This document shows positions 7,067 through 15,561 of a stretch of 64,000 bases of DNA, piece by piece. Each line of letters starts with the position of its first letter. Position 1 is the first letter of the stretch. The stretch comes from CAVPHV01 sp963704825. GTDB lineage: Bacteria > Actinomycetota > Acidimicrobiia > Spongiisociales > UBA5794. Under the pieces are notes generated by a model. It had not been told where the DNA came from, ran no database searches, and worked only from the letters and a program-made list of their open reading frames with translations. The position numbers were made by a program, and so were the translations under genes. The DNA lies in the NCBI GenBank assembly GCA_963704825.1, contig CAVPHV010000011.1:1-64000 (forward strand), read 5' to 3'.

Positions 7067-8227
7067 ATGGCACACATCCAGGACCGGGGGAGAGAACACG
7101 ACCGACGCTGGCAGGCTCGCTACCGGGATCCGGAAGGCCGCGAGAGATCGAAGTCGTTCACCAGGAAGGTGGACGCCCAGAGATGGCTCGACCAGGTGGC
7201 GGCCGACCTGGTGACCGGCCGCTACATCGATCCCAATGCCGGAAGGGTCACCCTCGCCGACTTCGCTACCCAGTGGCTTGAGACGCAGACATACGACGCC
7301 TCCACCCGGGAAACGATGGAGTCTCGCGTACGCACCCACATCCTGCCGACGATCGGGGACATTGAACTCCGCCATCTGAAGCCGTCCACCGTTCAGGCGT
7401 GGGTGAGAAGCCGGCAGATTCAGGTTGCACCCTCCTACTGTCGACTGCTCCTCTCCAACCTCTCCACCATCCTCTCCGCGGCGGTTGAGGATGGTCTGAT
7501 CGCCTCGAATCCCTGTTCCGTGTCATCCGTGAAAGCGCCACGGGCTGAGCGGCGCCGAGTGGTCCCGTGGACCGTAGACATCGTCCATGGTGTCGTCGAA
7601 GGCCACCCTGACGAGCTCCGCGCCATACCGGTGCTGGGAGCCGGCTGTGGGCTGCGTCAGGGCGAGATCTTCGGCCTCGCCCTGGAGGGGATCGACTTTC
7701 TACGACGAGTCGTCCACGTCCGTCAACAACTGCGCCTGGTCGGGAACCAGGTGGTCCTCGCCCCGCCCAAGGGCGGCAGGGAGCGGGAGGTGCCGCTACC
7801 CGAGGTCGTCGCGATGGCCGCGGCGGAACACGTCCAGAGGTTCGGCACCGCGACCGTGGAAGTCCCCTGGCGGGAACCGGGTGGAGAGATGCGGAATGTC
7901 GAGCTGATGTTCACCAACCGGGACCGTGGACCCCTCACCCGGGCCTACTTCACCCACAATGCCTGGAAGCCGGCCCTAGAGGGCGCCGGGCTGGAGCGAA
8001 ACCGGGACAACGGGATGCACGCGCTCAGACATCACTACGCCTCGGTGCTGCTCGAGAACGGGGTCAGCATCCGCGCCGTGTCCGAGTATCTGGGCCACCA
8101 CGATCCGGGCTTCACCTTGCGCACCTATGCCCACCTGATGCCCGAGTCGGAGGACCGGGCCCGAGCGGCGATCGACGCTGCACTAGGTGCTCCGGCGGAA
8201 TCCACGCGGAACGCAAACCGCATCTGA
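7067..8227 (+). CDS. int: tyrosine-family site-specific integrase
   Basis: This is a 386-residue phage/ICE-type integrase. The N-terminal arm-binding domain is at about 1-60, the SAM-like core-binding domain at about 60-150, and the catalytic domain at 165-370. The full catalytic set is visible: Arg197 (GLRQGE), Lys235 (PPKGGRE), His318 and Arg321 (HALRHHY), His344 (GHHDPGF) and nucleophile Tyr354 (TYAHLMP). It recombines the element's att site with the chromosomal site. Integrase genes usually border the attachment site, so att is expected in or near 8228-8300. No tRNA gene is there. Confidence 0.93.
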   Translation: MAHIQDRGREHDRRWQARYRDPEGRERSKSFTRKVDAQRWLDQVAADLVTGRYIDPNAGRVTLADFATQWLETQTYDASTRETMESRVRTHILPTIGDIELRHLKPSTVQAWVRSRQIQVAPSYCRLLLSNLSTILSAAVEDGLIASNPCSVSSVKAPRAERRRVVPWTVDIVHGVVEGHPDELRAIPVLGAGCGLRQGEIFGLALEGIDFLRRVVHVRQQLRLVGNQVVLAPPKGGREREVPLPEVVAMAAAEHVQRFGTATVEVPWREPGGEMRNVELMFTNRDRGPLTRAYFTHNAWKPALEGAGLERNRDNGMHALRHHYASVLLENGVSIRAVSEYLGHHDPGFTLRTYAHLMPESEDRARAAIDAALGAPAESTRNANRI

Positions 8228-8238
8228 TCGCGTTTTGC
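8213..8238. terminator. inverted repeat at the int stop codon
   Basis: GCAAACCGC and GCGTTTTGC are inverted with one mismatch and flank the int stop. The site sits between convergent int and moaA and may terminate either transcript; it could also be part of the attachment core. Confidence 0.35.
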
Positions 8239-8262
8239 CTGGTCAGAGCGCTACAACCTGCC

Positions 8263-9270
8263 CTAACCCCCGATGTAGCTCATCTCCACCTTGGGCAGGC
8301 CGAGCGTCGCCTCGCTGCGGATCTCGGAGTAGCGGTCGGTCCGCCGCTGCCAGACATCGCCGATGAGGGTGGCGAGCTCTTCATCGGTAGCGCCTTGGCG
8401 CAGCGGACCGCGCAGGTCGGTGCCCTTTGAAGCGAACAGGCAGGTGTAGAGCGATCCCTCGGCGGACAATCGTGCCCGGGTGCAGGTGCCGCAGAAAGGT
8501 TCGCTCACCGAGGTGATGACGCCGATCTCGCCCTCGCCATCGCGGTAGCGCCAACGGCGGGCCACCTCGCCGGGGTAGTTGGCCTCCACCGGCTGCAGAG
8601 GGAATACGGCGTTGATCGTGTTGATGATCTCGGCGGCGGGCACCACGTCGTCGAGTCGCCAGCCGTTGGTCCGACCCACATCCATGTACTCGATGAACCG
8701 CACGATGTGTCCGGTCCCGCGGAAGTGGCGAGCCATGGCCAGCACCGAGCCGTCGTTGACTCCGCGTTTGACCACCATGTTGATCTTGACCGGATCGAGT
8801 CCTGCCGCCGCGGCCGCCTCGATCCCGTCGAGTACCTTCGACGCCGGGAAGCCGACGTCGTTCATGGCCATGAACACCTCGTCGTCGAGCGAATCGAGGC
8901 TGACGGTGACCCGGTTCAGTCCGGCAGCGGCCAAGGCACCGGCCTTGCGCTCCAACAGCGACCCGTTGGTCGTCAGCGTCACGTCGGCGATCCCCTCGAT
9001 GGCAGCCAACGAGCCGATGAGGTCCTCGATCTCGCGGCGCAACAACGGCTCGCCGCCGCTCAGCCTGATCTTCTCGACGCCCAGGCCGGCAAAAGTCCGG
9101 GCAATCCGCTCGATCTCCTCAAACGAGAGCAGCAGGTCCCTGCCGAGGAACTCGTACTCGCGGTTGAAGACCTCCTTCGGCATGCAATAGGTGCAACGGA
9201 AGTTGCAGCGATCCGTAACCGAGATGCGGAGATCCCGGACCGAACGTCCCAAGGTGTCGACCACTGGCAT
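8263..9270 (-). CDS. moaA: GTP 3',8-cyclase (molybdenum cofactor biosynthesis protein A)
   Basis: This radical SAM enzyme makes (8S)-3',8-cyclo-7,8-dihydroguanosine triphosphate, the first intermediate of molybdopterin synthesis. Of its 335 residues, the N-terminal CNFRCTYCMP motif binds the SAM 4Fe-4S cluster, LSGGEPL follows, and the C-terminal GTCTRARL segment supplies cysteines for the second cluster. The protein ends in the conserved Gly-Gly needed for activity. It is the last gene of the leftward pterin operon, 54 bp after the folK-folE gene. No other moa gene is visible. The length is normal. Confidence 0.95.
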   Translation of the reverse strand: MPVVDTLGRSVRDLRISVTDRCNFRCTYCMPKEVFNREYEFLGRDLLLSFEEIERIARTFAGLGVEKIRLSGGEPLLRREIEDLIGSLAAIEGIADVTLTTNGSLLERKAGALAAAGLNRVTVSLDSLDDEVFMAMNDVGFPASKVLDGIEAAAAAGLDPVKINMVVKRGVNDGSVLAMARHFRGTGHIVRFIEYMDVGRTNGWRLDDVVPAAEIINTINAVFPLQPVEANYPGEVARRWRYRDGEGEIGVITSVSEPFCGTCTRARLSAEGSLYTCLFASKGTDLRGPLRQGATDEELATLIGDVWQRRTDRYSEIRSEATLGLPKVEMSYIGG

Positions 9271-9324
9271 GCCGGAAGGCTACCCGCCTGCCGTGCCCAA
9301 TCGATCAGACGACGGAGCGGTCCG

Positions 9325-10455
9325 CTATGCCTTGATCAGGTCGAGAAACTCGGCGCGGGTGCGAGCATCGTTCTTGAACGTGCCCTTCATCGCGCTGGTC
9401 ACCATCGAGCTGTCCTGCTTCTGGACGCCCCGCATCATCATGCAGAGGTGCTTGCCCTCGATGACCACCGCAACGCCGTGGGGATCAAGGATCTCTTCAA
9501 TGGCGTCGGCCACCTGGTTGGTGAGTCGCTCCTGGACCTGCAGCCGACGGGCAAACAGGTCGGTGATCCTGGCGATCTTGGACAGGCCGATGATCTTCTT
9601 GTTGGGGAGATACGCCACAGAGGCTTGCCCGTAGAACGGCAGCATGTGGTGCTCGCACATCGAGTAGAACTCGACGCCACGCACCAGCACCATCTCTTCG
9701 GCACCTTCGGCGTCGAAGATGGCGTTGTTCACGACCTCTTGGAGCGAGGTCGTATACCCGCTGGTCAGGTAGTCGAGCGCCTTGGCGACCCGCAGCGGGG
9801 TGCGCACCAGGCCTTCTCGCTCGGGGTTCTCACCCAGCTCTTCGAGTTGCTGGCGGACCAGCGCTTCGAGGTGCGGGGCGTAGACATCGTCGACATCGTC
9901 GAAGTCGACGGGGCCTTGGGGCATGTAGGGGGTACTCAGTTGAATCGCCATGACGGGTCGTACCTTTTCTCTCGCCGCATCGAGGTTCACTGCCAATTCA
10001 TACGCAGACGACCCCGTCACCGGATCAACCCAATCTGGCGCAACATCGGCAATAGGCACCGCCACGTGCGCAGCGGTGCGCACATCCGGCGCCGGCATCT
10101 GGAATTCTCCGTAGTCGTGCACCACGTCGCAGTAGTAGGAAATGTCGAGGTCGATGGTGCGCGGTGCGTTCTTGTCGTCACTGCGCTGCCTACCGAGCAC
10201 CGCCTCGATCTTGCGGAGCTCGCGGCGCAACTCCTCAGGCTCGAGATCGGTCCAGGCCAGCACCGCCGCGTTGAAGAAGGCAGGGGCGCCCTCCGGCCCC
10301 CCGACGGAAGCGCTCTCAAAGAATCGGCTGACGGACTTGACGTCGATCCGGCGGTGGCGGCGGATCAACCTGATCGCTTCGGCGAGGTTGCGTTCCTTCT
10401 CGACGTTCGACCCTGCTGAGATCACGACGTCGATGAATTTGGAATGATCGTGCAT
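9325..10455 (-). CDS. bifunctional HPPK (FolK) - GTP cyclohydrolase I (FolE) fusion
   Basis: One 376-residue frame carries two folate enzymes. Residues about 5-150 are 6-hydroxymethyl-7,8-dihydropterin pyrophosphokinase: GSNVEKERNL at the start and the family signature APRTIDLDI. Residues about 190-376 are GTP cyclohydrolase I: RTPLRVAKAL, the zinc motif CEHHMLPF, GLSKIARI and the second zinc cysteine in KHLCMMMRG. FolE starts the pathway (GTP to dihydroneopterin triphosphate) and FolK acts near its end. An internal ATG near residue 169, preceded by AAAGG, could also release FolE alone. It lies 26 bp after folB. This domain pairing is unusual. Confidence 0.9.
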   Translation of the reverse strand: MHDHSKFIDVVISAGSNVEKERNLAEAIRLIRRHRRIDVKSVSRFFESASVGGPEGAPAFFNAAVLAWTDLEPEELRRELRKIEAVLGRQRSDDKNAPRTIDLDISYYCDVVHDYGEFQMPAPDVRTAAHVAVPIADVAPDWVDPVTGSSAYELAVNLDAAREKVRPVMAIQLSTPYMPQGPVDFDDVDDVYAPHLEALVRQQLEELGENPEREGLVRTPLRVAKALDYLTSGYTTSLQEVVNNAIFDAEGAEEMVLVRGVEFYSMCEHHMLPFYGQASVAYLPNKKIIGLSKIARITDLFARRLQVQERLTNQVADAIEEILDPHGVAVVIEGKHLCMMMRGVQKQDSSMVTSAMKGTFKNDARTRAEFLDLIKA

Positions 10456-10481
10456 GATTCACTTTCTTTGTGGGCAGTGCA

Positions 10482-10838
10482 TCAAACGCGCGAACGGTGG
10501 ATGGTGATTCCCACCGATCTCGCGAAGCGCAGCGCTCCAGGCTTTTCGACCGTGATCTCGACCTCTTGCACCCGCGGTTCTGTGGCGAACGTCACATCGG
10601 CAAGTTCCTGAACGAGTCGCTCCACCAACATCGGGTGGCCTGCTTCGATATGGGAAATCATCGCCTTCGTGATGGTCCGATAGTTGGCAGCGTTGGCGAT
10701 GTCGTCGCTCTCCGCTGCGGGCCGGGTGTCGACCCACAGAGTCGCGTTGACCAGGATCTCCTGCGGGTTGACCCTTTCGTCGGGGTTGATCCCGATGATC
10801 CCGGTGACGGAAAGGTCCTTGATGTGAATGAGGTCCAT
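10482..10838 (-). CDS. folB: dihydroneopterin aldolase
   Basis: A 118-residue FolB protein: N-terminal IHIKDLSVTGIIGINPDER, central YRTITKAM and C-terminal VTVEKPGALRFARSVGITI-type pattern, the standard aldolase layout. It converts 7,8-dihydroneopterin to 6-hydroxymethyl-7,8-dihydropterin plus glycolaldehyde, the substrate for FolK encoded next. It lies between the SDR gene (44 bp upstream) and the folK-folE fusion (26 bp downstream), all leftward, so one operon is likely. The length is normal. Confidence 0.93.
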   Translation of the reverse strand: MDLIHIKDLSVTGIIGINPDERVNPQEILVNATLWVDTRPAAESDDIANAANYRTITKAMISHIEAGHPMLVERLVQELADVTFATEPRVQEVEITVEKPGALRFARSVGITIHRSRV

Positions 10839-10882
10839 GGGTGGAGCGTACCCAGCGCGGGCACCTACTGCGGGGGGACTGG

Positions 10883-11614
10883 CTACACCAGGTGCTGACC
10901 GCCGTCGACCCTGACGATCTCGCCGGTCAAGAAGTCGTTGGCGATGAGCATGAGGGCGGCCGCCGCCACCGGATCGGTCCCGCCGGGGCGTTGCATCGGA
11001 AGCTCGGCGGCCAGTCGTTGCGCAAACCCGGCATCCTCGCCCGGTGGAGGGAGAATGACCCCGAGGGCCACCGCATTCACCCTGATCTGGGGAGCGAGCG
11101 CCACCGCGGCGGCCTTGGTGAAGGTGTCCAGACCGCCCTTGGCGACGATGTAGCTGAAGTGGGTTCGATAGGGCGTCGCCGTCCGCACGTCGGTCACGTT
11201 GAGCACGGCTCCGGTTTCCGCCTCAGGAAGGGCGGCAGCAAACGCCTGGGTCAGAAGCATCGGGGTTGCCAGCGTCAGATCGTGGGTGCTGCGCCAGGCA
11301 TCCAGCGTCACATCGGCCAAGCCGTCGGTGGGGAATCCAGACGCACTGTTGACCAGTATCGAGATCGGACCAAGCGCAACAGTCGCTGCGTCGAGCAGGG
11401 GGGCGGCCGTTGCCGGGTCGCTCAGATTCGCCGCCCCGGTCACCGCTCGTCGGTCCAACGCTCGCACCGCTTTTGCCGTCTCCTCGGCCGGTGCGCTCGA
11501 ACTGTTGTAGTGGATGAACACATCCGCTCCGGCTGCGGCGAGCGCCAGCGTGAGGGCTCTACCTACTCGATGGGCGCCCCCGGTGACAAGCGCGTTGCGA
11601 CCGGCAATCTCCAT
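10883..11614 (-). CDS. short-chain reductase of the FolM / pteridine reductase type
   Basis: A 243-residue SDR with the NAD(P) motif TGGAHRVGR near the N-terminus, NSAS in the middle and catalytic Tyr-x-x-x-Lys in FSYIVAKGG. The His-Arg glycine motif and the end pattern (ADEL-like region, then DGGQHLV) resemble FolM and PTR1, which reduce dihydropterins or dihydrofolate. Its place at the head of the folB/folK-folE operon supports a pterin substrate. Whether it supplies dihydrofolate reductase activity or makes tetrahydromonapterin cannot be told from sequence alone. Confidence 0.8.
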   Translation of the reverse strand: MEIAGRNALVTGGAHRVGRALTLALAAAGADVFIHYNSSSAPAEETAKAVRALDRRAVTGAANLSDPATAAPLLDAATVALGPISILVNSASGFPTDGLADVTLDAWRSTHDLTLATPMLLTQAFAAALPEAETGAVLNVTDVRTATPYRTHFSYIVAKGGLDTFTKAAAVALAPQIRVNAVALGVILPPPGEDAGFAQRLAAELPMQRPGGTDPVAAAALMLIANDFLTGEIVRVDGGQHLV

Positions 11615-11703
11615 GGCAAACAGGGTAGTGATGCATCTCGATCAAGGGTCGGACTGGGCCGATCCGCCCGCTTTGTCCCGACCCCGGCTATCTTCGTCGC
11701 GAA

Positions 11704-12273
11704 ATGAGCAAAGAAGATCCAAAGCACGGTCGGTGGATACTGCCCCTCGTCGTGGTCGGGATCATCGCCTTCACCTTTGTGTTCGTGAGGGCCTTGGAGC
11801 CGGCCACTTCGCCCGCGGCAGCGGACCTAACCACGACCCTGGCGCCCACGACAACTTCTCCGGTGCCGACCACGACCACCCTTCCGCCTGCGATCGCCGC
11901 GTTCGTCGAGGCTGCCGAGACCGTCCAGGCCACATCCGCCGACCTCTCCGAGGAGGCTGCCACCGCCAACCAGGAGTGGGAGGACGGCGGTTCGTACACG
12001 GCCGCGCTCAATGCGCTGCGCGACCTTGCGGCCCGCACCGAGGACCTGTCGCTCGACGTCGAGAACACCACCGTGCCCGAGAGCGCCGCAGCTTCGTGGG
12101 CCGTGGTACAAACCGCGGTCGATGCCATGGTTGTCGCCGGCAACGGAATGGTCGAAGGTATCCAGGCACCGGACAGCGGTCAGATTCGGCGCGCCGCCCT
12201 CGACGAATACGTCAGTGCCGCCGAAGAACTCGACGCCGGCGTCATCGTCAGCATCGCTGCCGCCAAGGAGTAA
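11704..12273 (+). CDS. membrane-anchored protein with Thr/Pro-rich linker, unknown function
   Basis: 189 residues. A charged N-terminus (MSKEDPKHGRW) is followed by one transmembrane helix (about 12-30), a Thr/Pro/Ala-rich linker (about 32-60) and an extracytoplasmic, alanine-rich helical domain. The topology suggests a cell-envelope protein held outside the membrane. I recognise no family. It is divergent from the pterin operon (89 bp between starts) and ends at a strong terminator hairpin. Similar TTT/Pro linkers occur in other secreted proteins of this genome, such as the one at 51109. Confidence 0.75.
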   Translation: MSKEDPKHGRWILPLVVVGIIAFTFVFVRALEPATSPAAADLTTTLAPTTTSPVPTTTTLPPAIAAFVEAAETVQATSADLSEEAATANQEWEDGGSYTAALNALRDLAARTEDLSLDVENTTVPESAAASWAVVQTAVDAMVVAGNGMVEGIQAPDSGQIRRAALDEYVSAAEELDAGVIVSIAAAKE

Positions 12274-12278
12274 CGAAG

Positions 12279-12304
12279 AACGGGGCCCCCGTAGGGGCCC
12301 CGTT
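12279..12304. terminator. bidirectional terminator hairpin
   Basis: AACGGGGCCCC, loop CGTA, GGGGCCCCGTT: a perfect 11-bp stem starting six bases after the stop of the 11704-12273 gene and facing the convergent glnII gene. Confidence 0.8.
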
Positions 12305-12342
12305 CCAGTCTTGGTAAGTCGAGCGCTCGAGCGGCGCGTTTG

Positions 12343-13350
12343 TCAGCTTCCCGATTCGAGGTATGAGCAGACCGTGTCCGTGATCAATCGCGTTACGACA
12401 TACGGGTCCATGTTGGCGTTGGGCCGCCGATCCTCGATGTATCCCTTGCCCTCCTTGGCTACCTGCCAGGGAATCCGCACCGAGGCACCCCGGTCCGAGA
12501 CGCCGTAGCTGTACTCGGTCCACGGAGCCGTCTCGTGCAGGCCGGTGAGCCGGTCCTCGATGCCGGCGCCGTACTGGGTGATGTGGGTATCGGCCGCCTT
12601 GCCGAGGGCCTCGCACGCCGCGATGACGGCGTCGTAGTTCTCGCGCATATCCGCAGTCGAGAAGTTGGTGTGCGCCCCGGCGCCGTTCCAGTCGCCCTTG
12701 ACCGGCTTCGGCATGAGGTGGGCCGAGATGTCGTAGTCCTCGGCGATGCGATAGAGCAGCCAACGCGACAACCACAGCTCGTCGGAGACTTCAACCGGAC
12801 CGAGCGGCCCAACCTGGAACTCCCACTGACCGATCATCACCTCCGCATTCGTTCCGGACACCGCAATGCCGGCGTCCATCAAGGCTTTGGTGTGGGATTC
12901 AACGACGTCACGGCCCCAAATCTCATCCGCGCCGACGCCGCAGTAGTAGCCACCCTGAGGCGCGGGAAACCCGCCGACCGGCCAGCCGTGAGGGCGGCCG
13001 TCTTTGAAGAAGGTGTATTCCTGCTCGATGCCAAACCACGGTTCGTGGCCGGCGTACCGCTCGGCAACCTCAACACAGGCGGCACGGGTGTTCGTCTCGT
13101 GGGGAGTCATGTCGGTGTTGAGCACCTCGCACATGACGAGGACATCGTCACCACCGCGGATCGGGTCGGGCACGACGCGCACCGGGCGCAGCACACAGTC
13201 GGAGTTGGCTCCGGGGGCTTGCTCGGTGCTCGAACCGTCAAAGCCCCAGATGGGCGGCTCTTCGCCGGTGGGTACGACCTTGGTCTTGGACCGCAGCAGA
13301 GCCGTCGGCTTCTGCCCGTCGATCCAGATGTACTCTGCCCTGTAGGCCAT
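12343..13350 (-). CDS. glnII: glutamine synthetase, type II (eukaryote-like)
   Basis: A 335-residue GSII enzyme forming glutamine from glutamate, ammonia and ATP. Family features include WGFDGSST near residue 36, EVMIGQWEFQVGP with metal-binding glutamate, NGAGAHTNFST and DRGASVRIPW. The length fits GSII (about 330-370) rather than the longer GSI. GSII occurs in actinobacteria and rhizobia beside GSI and is usually induced under nitrogen limitation. It is transcribed divergently from glnA, with a perfect GlnR-type box between them. GGAG lies upstream of the ATG. Confidence 0.95.
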   Translation of the reverse strand: MAYRAEYIWIDGQKPTALLRSKTKVVPTGEEPPIWGFDGSSTEQAPGANSDCVLRPVRVVPDPIRGGDDVLVMCEVLNTDMTPHETNTRAACVEVAERYAGHEPWFGIEQEYTFFKDGRPHGWPVGGFPAPQGGYYCGVGADEIWGRDVVESHTKALMDAGIAVSGTNAEVMIGQWEFQVGPLGPVEVSDELWLSRWLLYRIAEDYDISAHLMPKPVKGDWNGAGAHTNFSTADMRENYDAVIAACEALGKAADTHITQYGAGIEDRLTGLHETAPWTEYSYGVSDRGASVRIPWQVAKEGKGYIEDRRPNANMDPYVVTRLITDTVCSYLESGS

Positions 13351-13457
13351 TGTCTGTCTCTCCGTTCCTGGGCGTATCAGCTATCCGTAGCAGGTGATGC
13401 CGGGCGGGCGCACACACATGCACGACCACCCGGTGGAGTGCACTTTGCCAGCAGAGC

Positions 13458-13473
13458 GTTTCACCCCCGTGAC
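13458..13473 (-). promoter_or_regulatory. GlnR binding box between glnII and glnA
   Basis: On the minus strand this reads GTCAC, six bases, GAAAC, an exact match to the actinobacterial GlnR consensus GTnAC-N6-GAAAC. It lies 66 bp from the glnA start and 108 bp from the glnII start. A GlnR-like gene follows glnA, so control of both synthetases from this site is likely. Confidence 0.7.
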
Positions 13474-13538
13474 CGAAATGTGAACGGTGTGTTTCGAGAT
13501 GTCAAAACCCGGCCCAGATCCTTCAAATCGATCCTACG

Positions 13539-14903
13539 ATGACCACCAATCCGGGCCAATACCTCACCAACGTCACCGCGAGGCAACCGATGCAGAAACA
13601 GGAAGAGTACGTTCTCCGCACCGTTGAGGAACGGGGGATTCGCTTCATTCGACTCTGGTTCACCGACATCCTTGGCTTCCTCAAGTCGTTCGCCATCACC
13701 CCCGCCGAGTTGCAGACCGCCCTCGAAGAAGGCGTTCGGTTCGACGGATCTGCCATCGACGGGTTCTCTCGCAATCGTGAATCCGACATGCTGGCGCGGC
13801 CCGACCCGACCACTTTTCAGATCCTGCCCTGGCACGACGACACCAGCGGCGTCGCCCGCATGTTCTGCGACATCGTCACCCCAGAAGGCGAGTCGTTCGC
13901 CGGTGACCCTCGTGCCGTGCTGAGGCGAAATCTGCAAAGAGCTCACGATTTGGGCTTCTCGTTCTACGTCGGCCCTGAGGTCGAGTACTTCTACTTCAAG
14001 GACACCAGCGCAGAACCCCAGACCCTCGATCGGGGCGGCTATTTCGATCTGACCCCGCTCGACGTCGCCCAGGAGTACCGCCGCCACACCATCACGGTAT
14101 TGGAGCGTCTCGGCATCCCGGTCGGCTCATCCCACCACGAGGTGTCCCCCAGCCAGCACGAACTCGACCTGCGTCACACCGATGCCCTGTCGATGGCCGA
14201 CAATCTGATGACGACCCGGCTCGCCGTCAAGGAAGTCGCCATGGAGCACGACATCTACGCCACCTTCATGCCCAAACCGCTAGAGGGTCACGACGGCTCG
14301 GGCCTGCACCTGCACTTGTCCCTCTTCCAGAACGATGACAACGCCTTTTACGAAGAGGGCGCCGACTACGCCATGTCGAAGACGGCCCGTGGATTTGTCG
14401 CCGGACTGCTCCACCACGGACGGGAGATCACGGCCGTAACCAACCAGTGGGTCAATTCGTACAAGCGGCTGGTCACCGGGTTCGATGCCCCGGTCTACGA
14501 GAAGTGGGGACGCAACGACCAGTCTGCCGTCGTCCGCATCCCGCCGACCAAGGCCGACAAGTCACGCTCGGTGCGGATCGAGTACCGGGCTCCGGACCCC
14601 GCCTGCAACCCCTACCTGGCGTTTTCGGTGATCCTGGCCGCAGGCCTCGCCGGCATCGAGAACAACTACGAGCTTCCCGATGAGGGCCCCAACGGCGAGG
14701 GTGCAGCATCGCCCAGTGGTGTCCACCGACTCCCGTCGACGCTCAGCGAAGCGCTCGACGTCATGGAGCGGTCCGACCTGGTCGCCACCGCACTTGGTCC
14801 CCATGTGTTCGAGTGGTTCCTGCGCAACAAGCGGATCGAGTGGGAACGCTACGAACACCACGTGTCGCGCTACGAGCTGGAGAACTACCTACCGGTGCTG
14901 TGA
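13539..14903 (+). CDS. glnA: glutamine synthetase, type I
   Basis: A 454-residue GSI enzyme. Visible motifs are VRFDGSAIDGF (N-terminal beta-grasp), GPEVEYFYF with metal glutamates, GSGLHLHLS, NSYKRL and the C-terminal RIEYRAPDPACNPYLAF. I do not see the adenylylation tyrosine region (NLYDLP type) of beta-subgroup GSI, and the length is at the short end, so it is more like the alpha type that is not adenylylated. The assigned ATG has no clear ribosome-binding site; an alternative ATG lies at 13590. It overlaps the glnR start (TGATG) and shares a regulatory region with glnII. Confidence 0.93.
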   Translation: MTTNPGQYLTNVTARQPMQKQEEYVLRTVEERGIRFIRLWFTDILGFLKSFAITPAELQTALEEGVRFDGSAIDGFSRNRESDMLARPDPTTFQILPWHDDTSGVARMFCDIVTPEGESFAGDPRAVLRRNLQRAHDLGFSFYVGPEVEYFYFKDTSAEPQTLDRGGYFDLTPLDVAQEYRRHTITVLERLGIPVGSSHHEVSPSQHELDLRHTDALSMADNLMTTRLAVKEVAMEHDIYATFMPKPLEGHDGSGLHLHLSLFQNDDNAFYEEGADYAMSKTARGFVAGLLHHGREITAVTNQWVNSYKRLVTGFDAPVYEKWGRNDQSAVVRIPPTKADKSRSVRIEYRAPDPACNPYLAFSVILAAGLAGIENNYELPDEGPNGEGAASPSGVHRLPSTLSEALDVMERSDLVATALGPHVFEWFLRNKRIEWERYEHHVSRYELENYLPVL

Positions 14904-15553
14904 TGTTTGTTCCCATCTATCCCGCCGATCCAACGCCGACGCTGACGGCAGCGCTCATCGCCGCAGGCTTCCAGCCGGTACCGATCGACAATATCGATAC
15001 GATCGGAACTCGCACCCCGCCCGGCGGTTGGGTCGCCGCCGTTGTCGAGGTCGCCGAAGACCTCGGCCGCTGTCTTGGCGCGGCGCACAAAATCGCCGAA
15101 ACGCACGACCTCGCCGTACTCCTCGTCATCGACCGAACCATGACGACGGAGATCGAAGACGATCCCAGCTTTGCCGACTTCATCCTCTCCCCGATCGACC
15201 GCACGGAACTCCGGGTGCGGCTGGGCCGTCTCGGGGCATCCCCGACGCGCTCCGATCCCGAAGAGGTGCTTCGCTTCCGCGACCTCGAGCTCAACACGGC
15301 CACCTACCAAGCCACCGTGGCCGGCGAGCCCCGCGACCTGACCTACATGGAGTACGAGTTGTTGCGCTTCTTCGTCGAGAACCCCGCGAGGGTGTGGAGC
15401 CGGGAGCAGATCCTCGCCAAGGTGTGGGGCTACGACTACTTCGGTGGCTCTCGCACGGTTGACGTCCACGTGCGGCGCCTGCGCTCCAAGCTCGGCGAAG
15501 AGCGCAGCTCCTGGATCACCACCGTCCGCTCCGTCGGCTACCGCTTCGGCTAG
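14903..15553 (+). CDS. glnR: GlnR-like OmpR-family nitrogen regulator
   Basis: 216 residues. The N-terminal half (1-115) is a degenerate receiver domain without a clear phospho-aspartate pocket, as in orphan GlnR regulators. The C-terminal winged helix (about 125-216) contains VWGYDYFGGSRTVDVHVRRL and ends TVRSVGYRFG, closely matching the DNA-binding domain of Streptomyces GlnR as I recall it. The start ATG overlaps the glnA stop (TGATG), so the two are co-translated. GlnR controls ammonium assimilation genes, and a perfect GlnR box precedes glnA and glnII. Confidence 0.85.
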   Translation: MFVPIYPADPTPTLTAALIAAGFQPVPIDNIDTIGTRTPPGGWVAAVVEVAEDLGRCLGAAHKIAETHDLAVLLVIDRTMTTEIEDDPSFADFILSPIDRTELRVRLGRLGASPTRSDPEEVLRFRDLELNTATYQATVAGEPRDLTYMEYELLRFFVENPARVWSREQILAKVWGYDYFGGSRTVDVHVRRLRSKLGEERSSWITTVRSVGYRFG

Positions 15554-15561
15554 AGGCCAAG

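Larger units (their letters stand above)
2811..8262. mobile_element. integrative conjugative/mobilizable element segment (MobF relaxase, xis, int)
   Basis: A toxin-antitoxin pair, a TrwC-type relaxase-helicase, an excisionase and a tyrosine integrase lie together between IS110 DNA and the chromosomal pterin operon. This set is typical of actinobacterial integrative elements that excise and are mobilised as single-stranded DNA. No type IV secretion or TraB/FtsK transfer gene is visible, so the rest of the element, if present, lies left of the window or has been lost. The right boundary is probably between the integrase stop (8227) and moaA; no att repeat could be identified by eye. Confidence 0.55.

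Noticed and set aside
8228..8262. A tRNA-based attachment site for the integrase
   Set aside because: No cloverleaf or tRNA 3' half can be formed here; the only tRNA seen is at 48038.
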